Part shown: positions 16,801 through 30,839 of the stretch, piece by piece
How positions within the stretch are numbered: position 1 is the first letter of the stretch
Layout: each line of letters opens with the position of its first letter
Source: Syngnathus acus
Taxonomy: Eukaryota > Chordata > Actinopteri > Syngnathiformes > Syngnathidae
DNA: 64,000 nucleotides
Direction of reading: 5' to 3'
Assembly: GCF_901709675.1 (NCBI RefSeq)
Contig: NC_051096.1
Span: forward strand, 6,847,001-6,911,000
Position numbers and translations under genes: made by a program
Notes under the pieces: generated by a model
The model's database searches: none
What the model saw: the letters and a program-made list of their open reading frames with translations, nothing else
Told to the model about the DNA's origin: nothing

Positions 16801-19800
16801 ACTTCCTTACATCCTTTTTATACTCTTCACGGAGGTGACAGAGGAGAGGCAAGCGGGAATTTGCATTTCATTATGAAGCAATTATTTGAAAAAAATATTT
16901 GGGATCATTTTCATGCGTCGCATAGCCCAGCATTCTGCTTATAAAATTCCTCACTGTAGTAAGGGGGGTGTATGCTGAGGTTGCAGTTGGAACCCCACGG
17001 GGCCTAGCAGCCAGGCAGCGGATACAAAGTGGTTTGTACTTGCAGCAAGGTGGTCCCACTCCACAACAACGCGTGGTGACTGTTGGTGCAAAGAAAAGAC
17101 CAGCGCACTGTCAGGACTGACTGGCCCCGAAATATCAATCACCACACGCTCCCTGCAAATGTGGAAGCACCCTAGGTGACAGAAATTTGCTGTGTTTTTA
17201 TTTGGTTTATTTTCATTGACTGACAATCATGTTTCCACCGTGATTGGAATGTTCAACACCATAAGATGGGGAACACAACAACTCAAGAGTCCCCAATCGT
17301 AACATTCAACAACATTTGGTACAGACGTTGAAGTTTATAGCCCCCATCAGGCAGGGACAGGAACTACAGTCCAACTGGCCCTTGCTAAGTGGTTCTGAAC
17401 GAGTAGGCAGAAAGGAAGGAGAAGACAGAGAAGTTGGAGGCTCCAGCAGTACAAGAATGGAACCCAGGGACGACTCACCCGTGGGAGCTCCATGGACAGT
17501 GTGGTTACGTTGAGTAGCCTGCGATGGAGGCGGCACCTGGCTATGGCTCTGGGTCTGTTGGAGGATGTTCAGGCATTCTCCCAGGCAGCTGAGCGTGGCG
17601 GCCGACGTGGCTTTGAGCAGCAGCAGGTCCTGGTCCAGGCAGGAGACGGAACCCTTGGTGGGCAATGAGTCAATGGAGTGGACAAGGTTCTTCTGTTGGC
17701 CCTCGGCTTGGGACATCATCTGGAAGAGAGCAGTGACGAGTTTCTTTTACTTTTTCTTGAAAGACAATGTATTGCATATTCCATCCATCATCCATTTGAT
17801 ATGACGTCTTTTATAGCATAGCATTAGCAATAGCATTTATGGCATTGAAACTTCCTCCTTTCAATCTACTTTCAAATTGGAACGCAAACAATATATAGTG
17901 CTGCCATCTAGGGATTGAGAGTGGAACTACACCCACAGGTGCCTCAGAGTTTGTTATGGATTAGAGATCATAATACATACGCGCATTCGTATAGTGTGAC
18001 CTCATCTCCTCCAAAAGAAGATGTCTGATTTATTTATTTATTTTTTCAAATAAGACCCCCTGATGCGAGTATGAGAATTATTCCTGTATGACTCACCTAT
18101 TTGGGTCTGATAGTTCTAACTGCATCACAAAAGGGAGGAAGACAAAGTTGCTTCTTTCTTTCTTTCTTTTCTGGGCACTAATGTATGCAGGTTGCTAATC
18201 TTGCCTTCATTAATATTGTATATGTTCGCAGCCCACACCTCGTCTTTTGCACGCACTCGACAAGCACATCCGCAGTGGCGCACACGAGCTATTTTAGAAG
18301 CGCTAAAAGCTGTCGGATGCGCTTATGCATCCTCTGGCACCAACAGAAAAGACACCACAATAAATATTCAGATACGCATTGACGTGGATTAGCGGATACT
18401 TTATGAAATTTGAAAATAATGATAAAAAAAAAAATGTTTGGGTGTCAAACTGCGAATATTAAAAGCCTCTAGCAATTGTCGCCGTTGTCGCTATGTATCT
18501 AATTATCTTAATGAGACGAGCCCCAATGGCTGATGTTGAGGATGTCGGTGTGAAAGCCGCAAATGGGTTTTGTTGTTCTTTCCTCCCTCTTTTTGTAAAT
18601 TTGTTACAGCCCTTCTAATACGTGATCCGGATGTATTTCCGGCACGTGACGACAAAACCAAAAAGGAGCAGACTGGCCCTATTTCCAAAGACAGCAAAAG
18701 GAGACTTGCTCCGTGGAGCCAATGGGATCAGCCATGCTTCCAGAAATAGCCTAACCCCAGTGATCCAGCTCCAACATGGCTGCGCCGCTGTTTGATGAGC
18801 TCACATCAGTCGGCTGTGACAAGCTGGCTCGTGCGCTCTGACTCCCGCTGCCACACAGTCAGGAGGGGATGGCCAAGTACATGCGTGCATGGATGGACAG
18901 ATGGATTAAAGGAGACAAATGTGACACTGACCAATTTAGGAGAGTCCTCATTTTTTCCACAATGGACACCAATCTCAGTGTTCAATTCAGAAATGTTCTA
19001 CCCAAGTCACCGAATGATTCATTTAACAGCGGCCCATTATTACCATTCGTTTGTCCATAAAATGTCGTTTATATGAGACTTAGAGTGGGAGAGCATTTGA
19101 GACGAGAGAGCAAAAATGTTGTAATCACAGTCTGCCCAACTTGGCTTACTGCCTGGAAGGTTAAGCGATACTGGCTGAAGGTCAAGCTGACAAGACAAAT
19201 CATGCAGGAATCCATGAAGGAGTCAAGAGTGAGCATTATGAATGAGCGACAAATAAATTTCATTCATATGTGCTACTGTAGAAATCAGGTCAGAGGAATG
19301 AGAAGCCAAACAAGAGAATGAATCACCAATCACAATTGTTTTTTTTCTTTCAGTCTGACATTGAATCAAGCACCAGAGGAGTGTTTGTTTTACTTAATAA
19401 ACACGCCATCTGCTCATTCAGACGGCTCCTCAGAGGTGAGAAAGGATTCTCCATTCACTGACAGCAAGATGCTCTCTTTCTGTCAACACAGTGAATCACT
19501 CGGATGAGATATTCTTAGCCAGAGCATGGCGACATGGCACAGCGGAATGGAGAACTGCACCAATTGAAAAGTGGCCAGAGGGGCTTGAAAAGAAGACTCT
19601 TCAGTCAAAGTGGGAAACTTTGTGATCTCGCAGTCCATTTGAGGGATTGTGTGTTGTTCTCTAATAAAGAATTCTTTGCAAAGCTGCTAACTTTTATGTG
19701 AGGCCACCCATATTAGTTCAATTCAACCGACCTAGATTCAGCAAGCACGTTTAAGGGTGAGGATTTTTTTTTTTTTTAATTTCGAGTCCAGATATGACTT

Positions 19801-22800
19801 TTTTTTGGGCACCCACCTCTTTGACCTCCAGCAGTCGTCCCGGGTACTGATTCTTGGCCCGCCGCGCCGCAGCCGGTGACTTGTGATGGGTTATCGTAAC
19901 GATGTTGCCCGGCGAAGACGTGTGGGTCAGTTGCCTCTGAGAAGCCGGTGATGACGTCGGCGTAAGGTGTGGGAGGAGAGAGAAGCTACGATTGCGACCG
20001 GATGATGAGGAGCCCTAACGTACACAAGGCAAAAAAATACATATAATGACATTCGCTGATGTGTTGATGACCTTGGTCCAAAAATCACACTAGTTATCCA
20101 CACATCTGACTTTTTTTTCCCCATGAGTGAGAGTGCACCAGAAATGATCTGCCCCGAGGTAACCGAGGTCTGGTTACAGTGCAAAATAGATCAAGCTTGC
20201 ACAACAGAGCACTGCTCAATGATAGGCAAACAAGCAGCTGAGGTCATTCTGCTTGCTTGGCAGTGACAACAAAACCAAACTGGTGGTTACTTGAATTCCA
20301 ATGATTGAGCTTATTTTGCACGATTTGTATTATTGAATCAATGCATTGAAGGAAAATATTAAGGTACTTTGCTGTGCTGTCGACGAAGTGGTATCAAGGT
20401 TCAAAAGTATGTTAAAAAATGGTCAAGATAACTGTCCAATTTCTGTAGAGTGAGATTTATATTACATAGGTACTTTGTGATCTTTTGAGCCAGGACTTAA
20501 TCAGCTTACAGGACTGAACAGTGTTGCATTGTGCAAAGGCAAGCCACGAGCTCCTGAGCCAGCAGACGAGAAACGGACGGCATTAAGAATTGAGCTTTTG
20601 TCCTCTATAACTGGAACGGAGCCTCGAGCATTTCATTCGAGTGGAAATGGAAGAAACATATTGGACCCATGAATATGTCTGGACGACAACAACAAGAAAA
20701 AATGCAACAATATGCAAGAAAAGAAAAAATCTAAATATGTTTTGTCATATTTGACTGTAAATATAAATGTATGTCATGTTTTACTGAAGAATGACACTTT
20801 GTTTTCAAGAAAATAATTCCAGCAATGATGTAACAAAGAATGCATGTGTTTGCTTAAGGCCAGTAAGTCAACAACACTAAGTCCACAGTTTGACTCCTAC
20901 ACCTCCATTTCCTGTAAGGACGTCATCTTTTTTTTTTTTTTTTTTTGTATGAGAACTCACACAACTCTTTTCTACCCCAGACATCTTTTTATATCCAAAC
21001 ACAAGCAAGACACACATCTTTAATAAGAGTGTGTTTGTGTGGGGTTTATAAAGAGTGACTCACCAAGGCATCTTGTCCCCCCGCTGATTCTTCTGCACTC
21101 AGGTGTTCATCGGAGCCCTTCAGCTTCCTTACCTAACAGGGTGTAGAAATAAAAAAAAACATTGGTTGAAGAAAGTAGAGGAACATGGACAAGGAGGAAT
21201 CTATTAGCAGAACATAACACACCAAAATAATATTACATCCTATCACAATCGCTCTATTTTTATTCATTATTTTTCGATGTCACAATAAGTCAATGACATT
21301 TAATGCAAAATCAAACCTTGTGCCCTGTGATGGATGTTTGGGATTAAAAATGTAATCTCATCTTCATTTCATCCTATTGCACAATTCCGTTCTAGAAAAT
21401 GTGATAAATATAGTAAGGAATGCCGATGACGTTTTTTTACCTTAAGCCTCACCTAAGCTTTTTAAGTAAACACAGTAAAGAAATAAATGTGTAGCTTTTT
21501 TTTTTTTTACCTTGGCACTGCAGTCAGAATGTCTCCTGGCACACGCTTGGAGTTGGCTAACCCAATACTGTTGCTCTTTGGCATCAGAAGCTGGGAAGAT
21601 ACAGAAAAAAAAAAAGTTAATTGACGTGCCTCACATCCCATGCATGCAATAAATTCTTGGAAGTTCACAGTCGGGTCGATACTTAGTTAAAAGAGTCTTC
21701 ATGTCTACTGAGGAATCCCATTTGTTTTCTTTTATATAGTCCAACTGCACAGATGAACCTCCATCCAAAGATAGCAAAGATTGTGCAAAATAATCACCCG
21801 TTATGTTTTTACATAAGAATAACTTTTTTTTATCTAACATCTTACAAGGCTCTTGAGGCTGCTTGAGTGCAACCTTGCAGAAAATAAACAATAGACTATG
21901 CCGCAGAGGTGTCAATCAGATCCACACTGCTGCACCGGACTCTCTTGATGTTTGCTGTTCTTCAATTTGGGGATTCAACCCGCAGCAAAGGTTCCCTACA
22001 TCTCTCATATTTTTACTTTGTCCCATTTTCTATGCTATGAAATCAAACAAACACAATAGAACAAAGTATTGTGAAAATATATTCAAATTTCTGGGGTTAA
22101 AGATCTAAAAAGATTTTTTTTAACGAATTAACTGATTATTCATTTTTCTGAATTTTATTCTGCTAAATATCAGAATCACCAAAAAAGACCTAAAAAAAAA
22201 ATCCACATGGGTCGGGCCTTGAATTTATGCATTCAAACTGAGATTAATAAACATTCATGATGCTACCATGGAGATTCCCATTAGACGCACTTTATAAACA
22301 AAGGAACAAAATTATCAGATTTGAATATGCTAAAAAGGTATCAACTTTTTTTCCATATGCTAATCACGAGGTTATTTACATGTGAAAGACACTGAAATTG
22401 ATTAAAATGTGTCATGTTTATCTTCCACAGGTTTTTGGAAGGGTTAAATGAATTCAGCATGAGCTTGGCACTTACAAGCCATCCTACAAAGCGCCACTTT
22501 TGAGCACACTGCAAAAGTAACACACTCCTAAAAATCTCTTGAGAAATGCAAATATCTTTTTTACGAGTCGGCTCAGGAATGTCTTACTCAAAAAGAGCCC
22601 ATTTCAAGGTAGGAGTCAATATTGTCATCTATTCAGGTTGTTGGAGTGCACAAGCCTCGCTACTGGGATTTTTTTTAGATGATTTGTGTCTCTATGCTGA
22701 TGTGCACCTGTTCACAATTTGCTTGCTCGAGGCTAAGAGCACAAAATACTGGCTCATACATCCGGATGGAAAAAAAGATTACTGCGCCACTCTTACATTA

Positions 22801-25800
22801 GAGTTACATTTTCAATTAGACGAGCACAGAGCTTCTGGAGAGTAGCAAGCACTCCCCGTTCCGTTAATCATTGTCTAATTACACCCACTTTTATTACAGT
22901 GATGTGAATCAAACCCTCACCATCGTAAAAATCCTTATTAAAAGTGTTAGGGATAGTTTGCGTAAGATTTTATCATTCTTAACTGGCATAGTATTAGCTC
23001 TTTTATGTAGGAGCATAAAATATTTCTAAATTGACGGGGCCACATCAAGGCATGACTGCAATTATGTATCGTCATCGTTCGCACAGAAAATAGGGCCGTG
23101 TCGTCATGAGTCAGGCCACATTGAAAGGGCGCTTTGATTGGCGGCCACTCCCTCAGTGGAGCAACCCGCCCTCAGTCAGATCCTCCGGCTTTGATTCGGG
23201 CAACTAAAGTAATCATTTGTATCGTGTAACCACATGGTATGCTTTACTTTAAAAAAAAGCTAATTATTTCGCATATTGAGGATTCCAAATGAGCTTTAAA
23301 CATGTGTATCATTTCATTCATGACTAGCAGTGTGACCAATTGATTCATTCAGCACCTGAACATCCGCATAGGATTAAATCAAAGCTGCTTGCTAAGATTG
23401 CCCAACGTCTGATAGTCTATTTTCAGCCTTCAAATTGTCACTAGTGCCTTTGTGGCGAAGCTGTTGGGAGGCCATTCATGAATACAATTGCAGGTTCTTA
23501 CATTCCAAGTGAAATGGAGTACAATGGCGGTCAATTGTTGAACCCCTGAAGGGAGACCCTGCATTAGTGACACATTGTGTGTATCTTCTTACAATGGCAC
23601 AAGTGATAAGAGAAGCATGATGGGGGAAAAAACAAAGGAATTGAGCTTTTGAAAACTGAGGACAAAACAGTGCAATTAATACACATGGAAAACTACATGA
23701 AAAGCAATAACAGCCGTGAAAAATGCGAAATGACTCCTTGTTGGACTCTAAAGTTCCACTTTGCTCCTCCCTAGGTAGGATTTCAGGGGGTTCCCATGGT
23801 AACCAATACCAAATCTGAGCGCACTGGCTAATCTTCACTACTGATTGTTGAGACTGTACATGTGAGTTGCATACTTTCAGGACCCCTGTTGCTTCTCTTA
23901 GGTAAGATGGACTAAACGATATATTTCAAAACGATCGTCATAAAAATCCTACCTCTGAGTTTGTACATCTCTCCATTGACAGAATTGACGATGAACATGT
24001 GTGGAACCTCATCGCTCTGAGTTATCGTGGCGCCGATTAAAGGAAGGGACCCTCGCGGCTTCTGGCTCCTTCCTTGTTCGTTGACATAATATAGCAGCAA
24101 TCCTAAATCTGGATCCAACACAAAGTACCTGCAAAAATAAAAATGAATGAATTGCTGCTTAAATAGTTGCAAACATTCAAAGATGTGACCCGTGTGATTG
24201 TTTTTTTACTTTTTGATTTGACAAAACAGTGGTTGTCCTTGCCCTCTCTTTCTGCCCTTCTTTCAGCTTAAACTGATAATCAATGTTCCTCGCTTCACGT
24301 CCAATTAAAGTATGGATTTGCCATCCAACCTACATCATGGTTGTATAGAATAGATGAAGACGTGGCCCGAAATCCTTCACCAGAGTAATTTTTCACTTCC
24401 CTCGAGAGAATGCGGGGAAACTACGATCTAAAAATTGATCCCTATTCACAGTCAGTCCATGCAGAGTGTGAATAATGTCGACCTCAGCGAATCAGTGACC
24501 AATCTGCCTGAGTCAGATACTTTTTATCACACATGCATGCACGCACACACAAAACGTTTAATCCCATGTTCAGTCAGCAGAGCGGGGTCGTTTACAGTTG
24601 ACCCCTTCAGGCAGTCTTGCCATTGCAGCTAAACAAGAGTAAAGGCCTTTAACATGATGGATGGTGCTGGATAATAAGTACAGGGCCGTATGTCCGCGCT
24701 CACCTTTAAAACGCTGACCTAAGAGTGTTACCTGAGCTTTTGACCTTTACTACAGCAAAAAACAATGCTGTTGATTATTTTGCCAATTAATCGGATTAGA
24801 AAAATGCAATTAATCATTACACCTCTGTAATCATGACAAATATAGAGTTGTATTTTTTTTAGTACAATGGTGCCTCATCTGTAGAGTAATTAATACAGTG
24901 CAAAATGGTGTTTCATACAAACCCGAAAAACGAGTGTGTCACCTCAGCGAAGCTGGTCGAATTCAATTCACACCTTCGACCAAAGAGGCGAAGCAATGTC
25001 ATGAATCATCCCTCAAAATGTACCCCTTCCACCCACCTGCCACCTCGACATTATTCAAAATTCTAACTCAGCACAGGAAAAAATCTCTACTCTAGATGTA
25101 TATTTCACCGAAAATATAGCAGAGATGTCAGTAATAAATAAACCCAAATAAACTTAGCTTTAAGTGAAAACACTCTTCTATGTACTGTCATAAAATGATG
25201 CTATTACGACAGTGCGCATCACTTACACAACATTATCAACACTTCACATTGGCAAAGGGCCACCTACTCAGCAGCATATTTAGCTCCGCTCGGGTCCGTT
25301 TCACACCACCACCACACAGCACTCACGATACACTGGTAATCATGACTGTAATTACGCTGGCCACCTGCAAAGCATTTCTATTTGAAATGTTGTGGACAAT
25401 TAAATCAACATTGTGCAAATGCAACTTTGCAACTAGCAAGAAATCAAGTCAACAAGCATGACTAAAAAAAAAAAAAAGTGGGCTTGATTTCAAGAAGTTT
25501 GTAGCAAGGAGAAAACTCACAATCCACAATAATTCACTCAAATTGACTCATTAAATCCTTGTTTATGAAAATATATTGGTGACATTGTGAGAAGAGAGAA
25601 TGAGAACGAGGCAGGGGGGTGAATTCATAAATTCTGCATGAATCACATAATAATGCACTGCGAGAATGTCGACAGTGGTGGAGCTACTTTGCCGGCTTGT
25701 TATGAGAGTGTTCACAAAAGAAGAAATATTATAAATAAATAAACACACATGGGGGAAAAAAAGAGACAAAGTGAGCTTGTTTGTGAAAAATGGACCATCT

Positions 25801-26353
25801 TGCAAAAGAAGACTCTATACAAAAAGAATTCAAACCCTGACCTCAGATCTGCGAGGCGGATTTGCTAACCACTATAATAGTGTTAAAAGAGTACAAAGTC
25901 CAGCTTTATCTGTGTTCAGATGTCGTGAGTAAAAGTAAACAGTCAGGAGAAATAAATATTGCTAAAGACAAATCTCAACCACAACTCATCCCCGCCCCCT
26001 CAAGTGCAACGTGGACAATGCAGTCTCAACAACAAGACATTCCCCAAAAAGTCAACCAAACTAAATAGCATTTTTATTTACCTGTTCTGCCAGCCTTGAA
26101 TGAGGTTGGTGTATTTGCTGAGAACTCCTTCCAGTTGTCGCTTGCGACCCTGCGGCTGCTGCGAACTGGTGCTGTTCCCCAAGAAAGCCCCCCGGCCACC
26201 CCCTGCACCCGCGGGGCCGCAGTGTGGCCCGGGACCGGGACTTGGCGAACCCGTCCACCCCCCGGGTTTTCGTGACGAGTTGCTTCGGTCACCAGAAGAA
26301 TTGGAGTTGCTTTTGTTGGTTCCGTGATGAAGACTGCTCGCCGTCCTGTCCAT
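10855..26353 (-). CDS. osbpl10: Oxysterol-binding protein-related protein 10 (ORP10)
   Basis: Lipid-transfer protein with an N-terminal PH domain and a C-terminal lipid-binding (ORD) domain; mammalian ORP10 carries phosphatidylserine and PI4P at ER contact sites. Exons in order: 26082-26353, 23953-24128, 21511-21590, 21064-21132, 19817-20014, 17479-17719, 15450-15580, 12951-13100, 12360-12867, 11455-11641, 11205-11387, 10990-11143, 10855-10899; about 797 residues, close to human. The start MDRTASS follows the human pattern; no ATG lies just upstream in frame. A low-complexity head leads to [18 protein letters not shown], where the PH domain begins. A helical stretch [16 protein letters not shown] follows, then [18 protein letters not shown] and the family signature EQVSHHPP. 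The wording [17 protein letters not shown] and NNPLWK at the end match ORP10 better than ORP11. Introns are unusually long for this window. Confidence 0.93.
12176..12205. repeat. CAG/CCG trinucleotide run
   Basis: About eight CAG units followed by CCGCCG, within an osbpl10 intron close to the exon that ends at 12360. It is not translated in the gene model. Confidence 0.85.
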
Positions 26354-26359
26354 GCTGGT

Positions 26360-26425
26360 GACGGGACAGCAAAGAGGAGGAGGACGAAAAGAAGGAGGAG
26401 GAGGAGGGGACAAGGATGGAGTCCA
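26360..26425. repeat. Purine-rich GGA/GAA run at osbpl10 5' end
   Basis: An interrupted (GGA)n tract lies just upstream of the osbpl10 start codon, on the strand opposite the gene. In the gene's sense strand it is a CCT/TCC-rich leader, so it is 5' UTR or promoter sequence. A frame open through it begins with TTG, not ATG. Confidence 0.6.
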
Positions 26426-26659
26426 AGCAGCTGTAGGAGGAATTTCACTAGCAGCACATTGAAGTGGCGAATAAGACGAGCCGAACTAAAAGCGAAAGCT
26501 GTGGACGTGTCGTGACCGCGCCGTGACGTGGATGCGTGCGTCCCCCACCGTGCGTAAAAACTGACATCTTCATGAATCCCTGTCTCGTCTCTGAGCTTGT
26601 GTGACAACCGCTACACTGAGCCAGCGCTTTCTTGCACAAAGACACGCCCACTTGACTCC

Positions 26660-29330
26660 CCCCCCGGAAATTACAATGGAGCCTTGTGGAGCCACATCAT
26701 CGTGAAAATGGGTTTACAGCCACAGTTGCAAAACCTCTTAGAATATTAACAATAATCTTGGTGTGAACGAACACAGTTTCACCTCTTTGGTTATTCATGA
26801 GCGTGATCATTTGATCACACCTTCTTTATGATGTGGATGATGCTTTATGAGCCGGAATAACTTCCAGTTCCCAAATGTGCATTATCTAAAGATGATCAGT
26901 TGAATTCCTTGACCTTTTAATGTGTTTAAGACCACTGAAAATATTCAAAGTTTGTGACACAGTTTTGGGTGTCCCCACAGGTTCTTCTCCTCAATGCTAT
27001 TTAGAAGCACCTAAATGTGGCAGGGAACAACATCCAGCCAGGATAAAAAAAAAAGAAGCATTGGAAGGTTATCACAAGAGACAACAACTGCATTGAGCAA
27101 TCGAAAGCTCGCCTTGATGAATCTCTGCAGGACACTTAACGGGGTTCTGATAGATTCCCACCGCTTGTCTGCTGAGGCAGCCTCAAAGCTGAGATCAATA
27201 CAGAAGAGTAAAAAAAAAAAAGAAAATCCCTGTGCCACAGAAACAGAGAGAGACGTTGCTTAAAAGCTTGTGATGAGATTCAAGATGGGATCAGTTGCAT
27301 TCCATTATAAGTCAAAGCAGCCTTTGCCATTACTTTCAATTCCAAATCTATTCATTTAATCAATCAGTTATAGCGCTACAAAGAGACCCAGCGGGAATTG
27401 TGTCTTGTGCAACTCTGCAACAACCCCTTTCCTCAATTCTAGCAATAATAATTGTCTCCGCATCATCACCCTGCTGGATCCAAACGGCATGCGTCATCAT
27501 CCTCAGCGCTGTGAAATATCAAAGAGGCTTTGATTTAAAGCACGTCCTCTTTGACACCAAACCGCAACACTGTTCTTCAAAAGGCAGTGGCGGAGCTAGA
27601 GGGGCACTGCCCCCCCCCTCGCCATCCCTGAAAAATGCAGGTGCCTTTTGGATATTATATCCTGATTTATTTTTCACTTTTCTACACGTCCCCCTGAAGG
27701 GAACATATATGAATCTCTATTGGTGTTTTCTGAAGAAATTTGGTGTTTAAAAAAAAAAAAAAAAACTTTTGCTCACCCATTGATAAGTATAACAATACAA
27801 TTGAGCTAGTTGCCCATATAGTCTAATTAGAGAACATACTGTATTGTTGCTTATTTGAGTATTTTATTATTTATATTTTAGAGTGTTACTAAACTCACAC
27901 TTTTCTCCAAATACATTTGACATTTAGAATGCTGGCGACCTTTTCAGGAGGTAACTGATGCTAGAACTGGCATCGAAAAAAAAAAGATGCTTTGAAGCTA
28001 GAATATGAGGGCGAATATTTTCCATTTTGCCTTGCATAATATTTCATAGCTTTTAATGAATCACACTCAAGGAGTTTTCATTTCCTGCCGTGATAGGGCA
28101 AAGCAGACGTTCATTGCTTGGTCAGACTCGTTTTGAGAGCTTATTGGAAAAAGTGCTGCATGGCAGACTTTGTGTTACGGTGATGGTGGACTTTGAATAC
28201 AGATGAATGCATTTCATTGGCTGTCATATCAGTGCGCTGATGAAAATCAACACACAGCTCCATTGTCACACGCAATCAATAACTTTAGGCTTAATGATAC
28301 ACTGACATATTTGCTTTTACCAAGATCTGAGCACGTATCCAGTCGACACTGCTATTTTATTTCTTTTCCTAAACTGGATACAAAGTCAGCTGAACGGTTT
28401 AAGTGGTATAGAAAATGAATGAGTAATATATATCTCTAAGGTTATCTTATTCAAATCGTCGCCCATTTATTCATTTTTATCTGTAATTGATGTCGGATAA
28501 GGTCATGCCTAAGGCTTCTGTCGAGTCAACTTTAATTTAAAGTCTGATTAGCACCGGCGGTGTGGAAAAAAGATTTGGGCGGGTGCTTGACAGTCCATAT
28601 TGGCTCAATTATCGCTCGACTGAACAAGGACAGAAGAAGCCCAATTAGCTCTTTAACTTGACACTAAGAAAGAAAGAATGGCTGAATTGAATCTTATCTG
28701 TTGCCTGTAGTCGGACGGAAGAGAAACGGGCAAATTGGAATTTGTAGATTGGTTTGTTTTGCCTTGTTATTTGTCTTATAATTTAAAAGACACTACTTCT
28801 TTACAAGTCGTAAATTACGTACAGGTCTTAATACCGTGTTGTGCAGAAAAACAGCCGGCCCCAAAAACTTGATCAGACGTCAGACTCTGTAAAGGTCATC
28901 CAGGAAAGCGTATAGGAATTGCTTCAACCTTCTCCTGTCTATTCCACTTCAACTTTGTTTGAATGGAAATGGTCTTTGTGTCGAGCCAATTAGTATGCTG
29001 ATGGGAATGAGCGTCCATCTCGGCACTTTAAGCAGTCTGAAATAAATGAAGTCAAGCTTTTTGTAAGCTCACTTTTACACTCACTCGCCATGACATTAGC
29101 ATTGATTGTCTTCTCCTTCAAACTGCATTAATTACACAGTGGAGGAGGATGGACCACAATGTGATGCAGTTCCCTGGACATCCTTGTCTGTATAAAGGAC
29201 AACAATATTAAGAAAAAATGAAAAGCTAAAATTATAGTAAAAAAAAAATCTTAGAGAGACTTTGTCACGTAAAGTAATATTAATTTCATTGGCCACTGAA
29301 TCATTCAAAACGACGTGAAGGTATACGCTT
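26660..29330. other. Gap between osbpl10 and tmem42: no gene seen
   Basis: Divergent intergenic space of about 2.7 kb. It holds AT-rich sequence and A/T homopolymers; one stretch (about 27585-27750) begins GTGGCGGAGCTAGAGGGGC and ends in an A-run, which looks like a transposon or retroposed fragment but cannot be classed by eye. I see no coding exon, tRNA or array. Confidence 0.4.
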
Positions 29331-29338
29331 TTTAAAAA

Positions 29339-29358
29339 ACTACAATTCCCATAGTGCA
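29339..29358 (+). promoter_or_regulatory. ZNF143/Staf-type site upstream of tmem42
   Basis: ACTACAATTCCC followed by ATAGTGCA closely matches the long ZNF143 (SBS) motif found in vertebrate housekeeping promoters. It lies about 170 bases before the tmem42 start codon. Confidence 0.65.
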
Positions 29359-29525
29359 ACGCGAAAAGTGCGCACCCACGTCGCTTCTCGGTATGCTCTG
29401 TGACTGCCACCGGACGGCTGAGTCGCGAAAGTGCATCGCAGAGCGGCTCTTGAGCGGAGCTGCAGCCCCAGCAGGGGTGGAAAGATGGAGTAGCCCATGA
29501 TGTATCTAAGCTGTCCTCCATCAAG

Positions 29526-30737
29526 ATGTTCCCCGGAGTTTTCTATGCACTACTGGCGGGTTTCCTCGCGGCCGTGGCATCGTCGTCGGCCAAGCTGTCC
29601 CTGGGCGCGGACTACCTGAAGGGAGTGTGCGAGACGGGGCTGCGGACGTGGGGCGAGCAGCGGAGATTTCGGCAAGTGGATGAAACTACCGCCTGTGACC
29701 GGGTGAGTCCGGGGATGCTTCGGCCGCATCTCATCCGGCCAACTCCCTCAGCTTCAGCACCAGTCACGACGAGGCAGCGCTCGCGTGATGGGGTGACATT
29801 GCAGCCGCGTGCTATCGCGTTGTTTGCCGTCGCAACGCAGTTTCCTCCCCCCCTACCCCGCAGGGTCGCGCTTCCTCCTTGACCTTCACGGGTCTATAAA
29901 TATACATCTCCATTTTCTCAATGAAAGCCTGTAGAAACGCGATGTGGAAAGCTCATCTCATATTGCCTCATCTTATATTGCTTAATTCTCACGGTATGCT
30001 AAAATTACTCCTTTGAAATAAAATAAATGAATGCGCTAGGTCCCACAATAATCACCTTTTGTTTAAGACAAATAGCACTGTATTCCAAAATTAGAGGATG
30101 TACACCTGACCTAGTTTTAGCCAATAAGAGTCTATTTAGGGAAAACAATCGTTTTCACACAAGCACATTTTTTTAAAAGTCTGATATGAACTGATATGCA
30201 TGTTTTTGGAATGTGGATGAAAACCGGTGTGCTAAGATTAATGCTAACTTAGAGGGATTTTTTTTATAATAAATGTGGTGCAGGTACTTTAAAGTATGCA
30301 TCTGAACTTAAAAAGATAATTGTGATGATGTAATGTTTCAGCTTCACATCCCTCTGAGGCTGCTGTGCGGCGGATTGCTTTTCACCTGCAATGCTGTGAT
30401 GTGGACCTTCCTTGCCAAAGCACTCAGGTACTCGTCCTCCTCCACCCGAACCACTGTGACCACCACTGCCTCCAACTTCGTATCTTCCGTGAGTTGCAGT
30501 TCGTCTCTCATTCTCACACGTGCATGCAAATACCCTGTTTTTTTTTTTGAACAAAAAGTATTCAAAGAAAATTACAACTCTTATTTTGAGGCTTTCCTGG
30601 GTCAGCTGATTTTTGGCGAGGCTCAAATAACACTGTGGTGGGTCGGGATCTCTTTGACGTTCTCCGGCCTGCTCGTACTGCAGAGGGTTTCGCCGCAGGA
30701 TCGACAACCCAGCGCAGTCGCCAAGAGAGACGAATGA
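29526..30737 (+). CDS. tmem42: Transmembrane protein 42
   Basis: Small multi-pass membrane protein of the drug/metabolite-transporter-like (EamA) type; its function is not established. Exons 29526-29702, 30342-30488, 30591-30737 give about 156 residues with both introns in phase 0. Residues 1-25 (MFPGVFYALLAGFLAAVASS then SAKL) form the first membrane segment, as in human TMEM42. Exon 2 carries NAVMWTFLAKAL and exon 3 AFLGQLIFGEAQITLWWVG, both at the family positions. The tail is short, polar and basic. It is convergent with zdhhc3, its neighbour in human too, which supports orthology. A polyadenylation signal follows at 30810. Confidence 0.88.
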
Positions 30738-30809
30738 TTGGCCTGATTACAACTGAAAATGTTTTTTTGTTGAATTTACTTCATTTTATTTCGTGCAACC
30801 ATCTGATGA

Positions 30810-30815
30810 AATAAA
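30810..30815 (+). terminator. tmem42: tmem42 polyadenylation signal (AATAAA)
   Basis: Canonical AATAAA, 73 bases after the stop codon. Confidence 0.65.
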
Positions 30816-30839
30816 ATTGAGTCAATTTAACAAAAAATT

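Noticed and set aside
27585-27750. Transposon fragment starting GTGGCGGAGCTAG
   Set aside because: It resembles the ends of some DNA transposons, but I found no matching opposite end, so no family was assigned.
29132-29524. Minus-strand frame overlapping the tmem42 promoter
   Set aside because: It is open by chance across the promoter and 5' UTR; no homology and no splice signals.
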